From Haliclona indistincta (lineage: Eukaryota; Porifera; Demospongiae; Haplosclerida; Chalinidae), in NCBI GenBank assembly GCA_964017065.1, contig OZ024787.1:5219538-5283537 (forward strand): a stretch of 64,000 nucleotides of DNA. The letters are read 5' to 3'. Shown here piece by piece: positions 55,601 to 64,000 of this stretch. A model generated the notes under the pieces. The model was given only the letters and a program-made list of their open reading frames with translations, was not told where the DNA came from and did not search any database. The translations under genes and the position numbers were made by a program. How positions within the stretch are numbered: the stretch's first letter is position 1; every line of letters starts with the position of its first letter.

Positions 55601-57306
55601 TTAGTGGAATCTCTCCCAACAGGCTGGCAACAGCAGCCTTGTGAAATACATACTCTCATAGTGCACCTACGACTGTAGAAAGTACGGGCGACTAGTTTTA
55701 GTGGAATCTCTCCCTGCAGTGGGACCAGGCTGGCAACAGCAGTGAAATAAATACTCTCATAGTGCACCTACGACTGTAGAATGTAAGGGCGACTAGTTTC
55801 AGTGGAATCTCTCCCTGCAGTGGCACCAGGCTGGCAACAGCAGTGAAATTAATACTCTCATAGTGCACCTACGACTGTAGAATGTACAGGCGAGCTCTAG
55901 ACCCTAGTTTTAGTGGAATCTCTCCCTGCAGTGGCAACAGCAGTGAAGTACATACTCTCATAGTGCACCTACGACTGTAGAACGCACCAGCGAGCACTAC
56001 GAGACCCTAGTTTTAGAGAAAGATCACTCCACAGTATAGTACCATACCCACAGTTTGTGTGTTTTTAAGAGTACTGTAATAATAATATTATTATTATGTT
56101 TGAATATTGACAACTTGTTCATCTGTTCAATGATTATTGACAAGAAAGCAGCAATCGATGATTTTGTTTCAGTTACTAATCAGTTGCAACATAGTATGGT
56201 TGTCTGAATGATCACTTGGCAGCTTTACGTGCATGCCATAACACACACCCATCTGATGGTAGCATCTGTTGACAGCTCCTGTGTTGTGAAAAGAGGAATA
56301 ATCATTTTATGTAGACCTATCTCCTAATACCATAACAGTTGATTTTCATCTCGCTTCGAATAGCGTCAGCAAGCGTGTGTGGCTAGTGTATAGTCATGCT
56401 CACGACAACCATGCACATACTCACGCTATTCGAAGTGAATGAAATCATGACATAATAACACAACAATCAAAGTATTCCATCAGTGGATGCAAAAAATGCA
56501 AAAAATGCAAACTAAGACACATTGTCAACTCTTTACAATTAAGGTACATCGACATTACAGTGTTTGATGGGAGTAGTAATCACTGACTGTGTGATAGAGC
56601 ATAAAAATACTTGGTGAGTGATAGAGTCAATGAGTTACTGGACGAGTGCTACAGAGTAGTGTGGGTGATAGAGACACACAAAACATGATACAAGGTGCAT
56701 AGAAATCTTGTCTTACAATAAATATTGAGACTGTCATCACCACCACAGCAACTCGCGCATTGTATCAGTGAATGATTGACTCGCTAGCACATCTGAGGTA
56801 ATGTAAGAGATTGTGTGTATATGATGCAATAGGTGTATGAGAGATATAACTCTTATTGACTGTCAATAATCGGCAGTGTCGTATTCTGGAAAATAAACAG
56901 ACACATAATTATATGCAGACACATGTATAGGCTAGCAGAGCATACCCGACAGAGCCACAGGTTAATTACACTATTACAGACTTAGTTACACAGGCACTGA
57001 CAGCAAGCTATTAGCTGCCACTAGGTGATCAACAGGCACTGCTATAGCCTGGCTCACAGAGGCGGCAACATGACTCACACTATACACTCAGTGACACAGA
57101 GACAGGTCCACGGAGACAGTGAAACGCACACAAGGGACTGGGTGACCCGTTACTGGCAGAAGAAACATACTTGCAGTACACATGGTCGATGGTGAATAGA
57201 CCACGCCCACATCGACAACACCTACAAGCCCACGACCGCCCAAATTTGTTCTTACTTACGTCTACGTTATTTTTGATACAAACGGCGCGCCATATGCGTG
57301 CGCATG
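52700..57306. mobile_element. 4.6-kb palindromic element with about 1.8-2.0-kb arms
   Basis: The left arm (about 52700-54531) is mirrored by the right arm (about 55330-57306). Matching landmarks include TATGGCGCGCCGTTTGTA, GGGTCACCCAGTCCCTTGTG, CAGTCACTCATTGACTCTAT (right: AATGAGTTACTGGACG) and TATAATGGACCCTATAGTGA. Each arm contains a tandem array of roughly 100-bp units (left three, right five) with GTGCACCTACGACTGTAGAA or its complement and TTTTAGTGGAATCTCTCCCT. The centre (54532-55329) holds a LINE fragment. No transposase is seen. Confidence 0.85.
54560..55050 (-). pseudogene. LINE reverse-transcriptase C-terminal fragment
   Basis: The minus strand encodes KRTIGLLYRLFGKAGPTIL, then after an in-frame stop GPMLDHSSAVWDPSHEVHH and LERVQNFAARVTLNNW. 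After a frame change it reads KRRTYQKICLCRCILSG and PSSIFTPHFRPTKSH. These are the thumb and C-terminal signatures of CR1/L2/jockey-type non-LTR retrotransposons (Y-x-x-LVRP-x-LEY-[AC]-S-x-VWDP; LE-x-VQ-x-[FR]-A). It is truncated and broken. Confidence 0.75.
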
Positions 57307-57868
57307 TGACAACGTGCAGTGGTCAATTGCCCCCCTTTTTTGCTGACTTGGTAGATGAATTTAGTTATTATGAATGACTATGTTGATTTAGCAGCCTTAG
57401 TATATGAAAACAGTTGCTATGTGTTGCTAAATCTGGGTTGGAGACATCAGTGTTGTGAAAACCACACATGCAATCATTTGTTTGTGTAGGCTAATTGATC
57501 AATACACATAGCCCCCCCCCCCGTTGGCAATTATATATTCATATTTCTACTGCCCCCTCTGCCAATGCCCAGGTTAACATCAAATCCTGCAGCCGCCCAT
57601 GACTTCAGCAGAGTGTCTGTCTCAAGGGGGACCGAATCCGCGGAAGGGGGACCAAATCCGCTAGCGGTTTTGGTCCGGGGGACCGAATCCGCGGGGGGAC
57701 CCGATCCGCTGTGCATGACACCGGCCGGACACTCCCCTCGTGTATTAGTAGGCGTGTCTGTTGGGCGGAGGTACCATACACATGCTAGTGCGCATTGACT
57801 ACAATCGTGTACGTCGTCGTCTTCACTGTGTACACCCACTTCCACCGAGTACTGCCTTCGCTCTCCTG
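57307..57868. other. Spacer with a G-rich repeat
   Basis: A CCCCCCCCCCC run lies at about 57511. From 57625 there are three variants of GGGGGACCGAATCCGC. At 57729-57776 is the block shared with 31724-31770. No gene is seen. Confidence 0.5.
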
Positions 57869-58128
57869 ATGACTGGCGACAAGCGTGGGCGAGCCCAAGG
57901 CGCGCGGACGACTGCAGCAAGATCCACAGCACCATACGCTACGCGTTCTCGAGGTGCTACAGCCCCCACTACATCATCCGCGCGTCGCAGTGCGTTGCCG
58001 ACATGACGTTGGACACCCTTCTCGCTGTCGTCCGATCCGCTGTCAATGACCAGATGAACTCGGTTCACCAGGCATCCGATAGTTCTCATTCCTCCGGGCA
58101 CATAACTCAGCCCAGTCCTCCACGGTAA
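57869..58128 (+). pseudogene. Frameshifted reading frame with Arg/Ser/Thr-rich N-terminus
   Basis: ATG 57869 opens MTGDKRGRAQGARTTAARST and runs to a stop at 58006. An overlapping frame (58003-58128) continues with MTLDTLLAVVRSAVNDQMNS and ends HITQPSPPR. The GC content is clearly higher than its surroundings. The basic low-complexity start followed by a helical AVVRSAV segment is reminiscent of the start of retroelement-encoded proteins, but this is a guess. A 107-codon frame on the opposite strand is probably its shadow. Confidence 0.3.
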
Positions 58129-58221
58129 CATGGTCATCTCATACACCGCTGCCTCCAGTGACCTCGTCCGTAGTCCTTCCTTTTTACCGGTTCTTCCACC
58201 ATCGTCCCGGGACGCTGCAGG

Positions 58222-58660
58222 TACAGAGGAGGTTCACCGTTGGAAGGCGCACGTGATTTTTAGGCTGTTAGTATGCGCACGTGATTTTCGAATGCATAGC
58301 TAACGTTCCATCATGAGGCGTGGCTCAATGGCGCTAGCATGCATACAGCACTCGAACTCATCCGTGGATTCTTTCTAAAATTGTATTGCATAGAGCTTGA
58401 TTACTGGTCTTACTTAAAGATATGATCTTAGAACACTGGTTAAGCTATTTGTACAGTGCACTGCACACCAGTTTCTGTGCTCTGTATGTCGTGAAACCTA
58501 GGAAGAAGTAGCACAGCTTCAGTAGACAGCACACTTGTGCTGGATTCAGGAATCTTTCTGGTGTGAAACAGCTTACATTTGAGCAACTTTCTTAGTTCTA
58601 GCTCTGACCAGGTCTCGTCAGCTGTATATTGTGTTTTGCAGGTAACAATGGAGCTGTAAG
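58222..58660. repeat. Dispersed duplication, partner of 14838-15290
   Basis: See the partner. Here the shared minus-strand frame is preceded by TTTACCTTACAG, a fair splice acceptor, and continues upstream to an ATG at 58763-58761 (MVVEGCCHYEGSILAAG). Confidence 0.8.
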
Positions 58661-59072
58661 GTAAAGTGGCCTTTGCAGAAAACCCATCGCCCTGGTAAGA
58701 AGGGGCTTTCACTCCAGCAGCCAATATGCTGCCTTCGTAGTGGCAACATCCCTCTACCACCACAGCCAGACTGAGGCTAACTGACTACTTCCTGTTGGTA
58801 TAATCGGTGCCACTCTGAACCTTTGTATGCTTGACGAAGCTGAAGTAAAAAAGAGAAACTTTGCCTCACTGCTTTGCCTTATGAATTTTAATTCTTAAAA
58901 GAAGATGTAACTCGTTAGCAAACTAAGCTTAAACTAAACACTGAACATTAATGAAAATGCAGACATAGTAGTATCCTGCTATCTTCAGCGATTTCGAGCT
59001 GGCGGATGCCTGTATCATGGTAGGTGGAGCTCATTTCAAGCTCTACGTGGGCGGTCACATTGCAAAACGGAC
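58661..59072. other. Spacer where the cluster gene is absent
   Basis: In the region of copy A, the equivalent interval (15291-17583) holds the secreted-protein copy 4. Here it is replaced by 0.4 kb of unrelated sequence without a gene. Confidence 0.5.
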
Positions 59073-59659
59073 CTTTGACTCAATAGTATGGTTATGTGTG
59101 TATGGTAGATTGTACTTTCCCCAAAAGATCAGTAGGCAGTTTAAAAAGTGAATTTGCATGTTTGGGTGTCATTGGAGAATTTGATATGCTTAGTAACACA
59201 ACTATTGGTACTCCTATGCACACGGTGAAGACTATTATTCTGCATGACTTGAGAATTTTGTTCACAACAGTTTAGTGTCTAACTAAACTGTCTATGATAC
59301 AACACAATCGCCAGATCATCACAATTGTGTGCAATGTACGCACATTATTGTGTTCTAGGTCCACTTTCCTAAATTATAACTAAATTCATAATTGACTATT
59401 GGAACTTTAGTTATGCGTATTCATCGCATATTTTAGAGTACTGAATAAATTCTATTAGAAGTTGAGAGGAATATATCAAGAACTCTTGAATACATGTATA
59501 TGTGTGATGGTGAAAATCGAATCTTGAGTCGAGTCAGAGTGGGTACAATTAGCTACTGTTGTACTGTAATTGACTATAAAAAATATAAAAAAAACGTAAT
59601 TTTCTGTTATGTACTATAATAGCTGACATGGGTTGAGCTACTTGTGCTTCATTTGTTCG

Positions 59660-59678
59660 GCAGTTGATCAGTCAGTCA

Positions 59679-59770
<92 letters not shown>
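59660..59770. repeat. (CCAG)n microsatellite
   Basis: About 100 bp of CCAG/CAGT repeats. The same place in copy A has only a short (AGTC)n tract. Confidence 0.95.
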
Positions 59771-59771
<1 letters not shown>

Positions 59772-60510
59772 TGTGCATGTGTCATTCTGTCTTAGGGCTA
59801 CTACTTCATTTTTGCAGTGCACACTAAAAATACGAGCCATGAAACTAGAAATGCAAGTACATGGTCAATATATCACATGTGTTTTCGAGACTTATAGTCT
59901 CCGCAGTAAAGCAAAGTCTTGTCCTCGAGCATGTACAATTATTTCGTAATTATAATTATTGGGGTAGTAAAACCAAGTAAAAATTTGCTAATCTGAAGGC
60001 CCAGAATGAGCCTGGCCAGAATGAGCCAACATTTAAATTTACTGCATATACGCTGTCTTTTGTGTATTACCATTATACTAAACACTATACATATCTCTAG
60101 ATCTCTGGATGAAAATAACCATGTGCAATGGTCCTTTGTGAATATATTCCACAAACCCAGTATGTTTACAATGCAGTTAGTAGGTCTCCCTGGTACTACT
60201 TTGTCGTCTTCTTCATGTTCCTCCTAGTCTCTGATAATTAGTTATCAGTGAGGCAATCTCTTGGCCCTATAGTAACAGAGACATCGTTACCAAGAGTTCA
60301 TTACCTAAGAGCATGCAACCGTCAATGATAATCATCGCTGTGTATAGGTAAACTTGTGACCTAGAAAATGTCGGTTGCATACTCTTAGGTAATGATGACC
60401 TCTTGCCGTTACTAACAAAAATAGTGTTTTGATGAAATACACTATTTCTGAAGGCTTTACAAACAAGGCTATGCTAATCTGTACTTCGTACAGGCAACTA
60501 TAGACACCTG

Positions 60511-62559
60511 CTATAGCGAATGCTTTCGAAAGTGCATTTCTATTTCGCTGGAAGTACATTGTACTAAATCCACTGCCTCATTAGTGCATGCAAAGCTTCA
60601 CAGTACACAACCCATTGATGAGGTGGGATAAGGCAGCTGGTTAATGTTACTTGTTGCTTACATGCAGTGTTTGGTAGCGTAGCAGAGTGTGTGACATCAG
60701 AGTGCCATGTCTGATGTCCAGGTACACTAAACCAGATTGTGAGCGAATGAATCGTGTTGATACTATCTTATCGTAAGTGAGCTTGAGCACTTCCTTCTAT
60801 ATACAGAGTAGAGAGTGAAAGTGAGTGAGTGAGTGAGTGAGTGAGTGATGGATTGAGTGAGTGATGGATTGAGTGAATGAGTGAGCGAGTGAGTGATGGA
60901 ATGAGTGAGAGAGTGCGATAGTGAGTGAGATAGTGAGTGAGTGAGATAGTGAGTGAGTGAGGCAGTGAGTGAGTGAGGCAGTGAGTGAGTGAGTGAGATA
61001 GTGAGTGAGCGCACTCACTTTAGTCAAATGATCTAACAAATACACTCCATTCTTGTTCACAGCCATCATCACAGGGTCAGTGACTTTATCACCGGACACA
61101 CTCTGTAAGTCATATCAAGAGCCAAGTGCCTTCAGGAAGTAAGTAATGGTTTACCTTGATAGATGAGAAGAATCGAGATCCGTATAAAGAAAACTTGCTG
61201 ACAATCTCTATAAAATGAAGCACAAAAGGAATAAGCCATTTAACTTGAGCCCAGAATTAATTTAAATATTACAACAAACTTAAGAATGGACTTACTGATG
61301 TACTTGCGTTTGGCGTCATATGGCGACAGTTTGCACGCCATTGTCTGCCATTGTTGTTGCACCAGCTCTAGCCATTCCCTAGACGAGCATACCTTAGAGC
61401 AAGCACCATGTGGAATAATGTCAGCTATTTCTTTCCTGTGAACATAGAAATAATAATTTCGAAACCTCTAGACAAGAAAACGATCTTGTAAAAATTGATG
61501 TTTGCTACATGTATCTGAAATGCAAATAACCATTTCGTTTGTGTATAAGCCGTGTCTATCGTCACAAATTAATTTTATTTGTTTCTGATCCCTTGCTGAG
61601 AAGGTCAATGTATTACAAAACTGCTTCTCTTGTCAATGTTCAAGGATAACCTAGTCTAGTCTGCTTAAAAATCCTGGTCACCTGGTCATGTCAAGCTTGG
61701 TCATGTTTATTCAAGCTGGTTGGACCAGAACAGAAAAATGACATACATGTACATGTACACCTAATGTGTGATGTTATAGCTCACAGCGATATCTCATCTT
61801 TGCTGTCTTGTGTGTTATCTACTTGATACTGTAGAGCTGCTAGCTGGCTCACTCTCTCCTTGGTCTCCTTGCTCAGTCCTCCTGTGTGAACCCTCACTAG
61901 GTGTCCCTTCAACACCTCTACATTAGCCTGGGTCAACGAGAGACAAGCAATAATATTAGGCAAATAATCATAATGATCATAATTGAGACAAAAGCAAAAC
62001 TTTTTGGTTAGTGCATGCTAATTTTGTGAGTGAGACATGCTGTTGCTTCTAGCAAAAAGTTGACACTGAGATGATAAAAACTTGACACTTTACTAGTAAA
62101 TTTGAAAGCACTGAAAAATAGTACTGCTATAAAATATTCACATCCCCTTACCACGCCAACAGGAAAACTGTTTGGATTAGCGAGAGTCTACTGTAAAATA
62201 GTTGTGAGCACCAGTGGTGAGTATCGTAATAATTTTGGCACATGAAAATTTTTCACATTGTGCAACAAAATTTTTACCAACACAAGTCATATTGACAGAA
62301 CGTGAAAAATTTAAATAGTGGAATTTCTACATTTACGGTAGTACAGTAGACTAGTGTCAGGAGTGTTCCTAATGGTATCTAAGCCTATGTACCTGGTGAT
62401 AGAGAAGGTCGGTGTGCAGGTCACTGCCCTGCTCTAGTGGATGGTACCACATGTGTTTACTGAAGTACAGCTTCACAGCAGCTCCTAGCACGTGCTCCTG
62501 GAGCATCGCAATGGTGTCTAACACGTAGCCTGACGGCTCTAGTAGAATGGGCAGAGCAT
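60511..62559 (-). CDS. Unconventional myosin tail, copy C (seven 3' exons)
   Basis: Exons 62393-62559, 61785-61927, 61296-61435, 61155-61207, 61019-61102, 60662-60766 and 60511-60576, in minus orientation, encode only the FERM part (LEPSGYVLD onward). All but the last match copies A and B in length. In the last exon a 7-base insertion (CATTGTA against A) changes the end from AVDLVLPAK to AVDLVQCTSSEIEMHF and a later stop at 60511-60513. Upstream exons are missing: the repeat breaks off at about 63244, beside a LINE end, and about 330 bp of the preceding intron are deleted at 62660. Without the MyTH4 exons it is probably a pseudogene, although its frame is open. Confidence 0.65.
60818..61010. 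repeat. (GTGA)n-type microsatellite in a myosin-tail intron, copy C
   Basis: Third version of the repeat found at 19290-19515 and 43635-43997. Confidence 0.95.
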
Positions 62560-63244
62560 CTGTCGAGAGAAAGAAAAAATGTAAGAAAATGTAAAATGCA
62601 GAGAGAAATTTAAAATGTAATCAGGAACAGAACATTGCATCTGTACATGGTTTAACCTACTAACACTAGTCTATGATGATAGCATAGCTACCATACATGC
62701 ACTAACAGTTGATTGGCAAATCACAGAAGGCCTCAAGAAAGACACTCAATGATCCATTGATCCAAGGCCTCAAGTACTGCTTTGTCGTTCTTCTCAACAA
62801 ATCAACGTACGTTACTTCAACTTGTGAGACTGAGTGCAGACCAGGACGTTTACATGGATAGACAGGAGGTTGGGCGACACACCCACAATGCCATAAAGTG
62901 CTCTTACAAGGGCACGTAGCTTAAGAAAGCCATAGATTAGCCACTAGAGCAAGGCTTGCCAGCACTCAAAATGTCTTCATAGAACTATGAAGTAGTTGCA
63001 GAGCATGTTTTCGTGGAGATTTTCGAGCGATAAGATGCAAACAGTTTTTTTTTGATGACACACATAAAAATAAATATACTACGTACGTACGTAGACAAAC
63101 ACAAAACCCTCCTGCATACTGTGCACGGGTAATAAAGGCATTTCCTGATATGACACAAGTCTAGCCAATAAATTAGCTAGATTATAGCAGACTGCCTGAG
63201 GTCAATAATTTCCAACACTGGAACACCCTGGTAGCCAGCAAGTA

Positions 63245-63620
63245 CTAGGTATACTTACAGCATGTATTTGCCTCGCAAGGAAATAAAATTCATTAATAAT
63301 AATAATGCATGGTACCAACCAAAAGAAAAGACAAACAACATAAGTTACTAGATTAAATTAGATCGATGGCCACAAATATCTCTCTTGAAAACAGAGAGGG
63401 ATCGATGAAGCGGAGACAATCTGCTGCAGGGACAATCTCATGATCAGCAGGTTCCATAGTTTAACAGTGTCCGGGAAAAAGGAGGAGTCATAAGCATGAA
63501 ATGTCTTAGCATTGAGTCAAGAATCATAACCTGTTCTTCAGTTTCTGTAGACAGTCTTTTGTTAGCCCTTTCACGAATTCGAAGGTGTGAAAGTCTGTTT
63601 GCTCTATCATTTGCAATGGA
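63245..63620 (-). pseudogene. 3' end of a LINE element
   Basis: The minus strand encodes RANRLSHLRIRERANKRLST and, after a frame change, YDSSFFPDTVKLWNLL. The last resembles the conserved C-terminal N-S-FFP-R-T-[IV]-x-LWN-x-LP of CR1/L2-like LINEs. It ends in an AT-rich tail with ATTATTATT at 63296-63302. It abuts the breakpoint of myosin copy C. Confidence 0.6.
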
Positions 63621-64000
63621 GAGTAAATACAGCGCGGGATTATGTTTTTACCGAGTAGCAGTGGTGTCTCTCATCAAGTTCACGCTGTCTGCGCTTCCCC
63701 TCCCGCGCCAAAGCCCTGGTTCTTGCTGCAGCATCAGTCACAGTATCGCTGATGAGGGCGGTGCATGGAAAGCGAGATGGGAAGGCGAATCGTCCATTTT
63801 GTAGTCGAGTTATGAAAGAACGTCGAGTAGTTATGAAAGAACGTGCAATCCCGGGGCCTTGCAATTGCTGCCCTCGTGGCCCTCGCATACAATACTACAG
63901 TATGGGCCTCGCCATATGGACTGATTGCATTCCTAAGCGTGACATATATATATATATACATACATATATACAAACATACAATTTCGACACAGTACTCCGC
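63621..64000. other. Right edge of the window, nothing assigned
   Basis: Frames of 80-100 codons exist on both strands but show no domain. A TATATA/TACATA low-complexity run lies at 63944-63981. Confidence 0.4.

Noticed and set aside
59633..59827. Ser-Gln-Pro-Ala repeat frame
   Set aside because: It is a translation of the (CCAG)n microsatellite.

Overview
The window looks like draft nuclear DNA from a marine invertebrate, most probably a demosponge (Amphimedon-like). It has short spliced genes with small introns, AT-rich spacers, abundant miniature transposons and inverted repeats, and one 200-base run of N. The species is inferred from the feel of the proteins and repeats and has not been checked by any search. 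No rRNA, CRISPR array or bacterial operon is seen.

Left part (1-17.6 kb): the 5' end of a minus-strand SH3-domain gene (63-1292), an uncharacterised minus-strand single-exon gene (2914-3690), and a tandem cluster of secreted, cysteine-rich, fibrinogen-like proteins on the plus strand. The cluster has three intact genes (8052-9107, 11162-12208, 16522-17580), one copy with a 2-base frameshift (4847-5900), and one broken inverted copy (9928-10483). Some flanking sequence is repeated with the genes.

Middle (17.6-28 kb) and two further places (42.96-49.06 kb and 59.07-63.24 kb) carry copies of the 3' half of a minus-strand unconventional myosin gene: SH3, MyTH4 and FERM tail of class VII/XV type. 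Copy A can be followed through 19 exons with every splice phase agreeing (668 codons). Copy B keeps 13 exons before a sequence gap, and copy C keeps seven. Two decayed scraps lie at 12.5-13.6 kb. No motor domain is present in the window.

The 30-42.8 kb region holds a GT14 beta-1,6-N-acetylglucosaminyltransferase (30351-31640, minus), a young Ty3/Gypsy retrotransposon (33094-37579; LTRs identical by eye, 5-bp target duplication GACCG), a 3.8-kb element with very long terminal inverted repeats (37590-41429) that carries decayed exons of a receptor-type tyrosine phosphatase, and a cysteine-rich gene (41430-42836) with two frameshifts that is cut by that element.

The right part (49.3-58.7 kb) is mostly palindromic repeat DNA: a 1.5-kb element with 140-bp inverted repeats, a small putative spliced gene ending at 52299, and a 4.6-kb palindrome centred on a LINE reverse-transcriptase fragment. 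Copy C of the myosin tail and a second LINE 3' end close the window.
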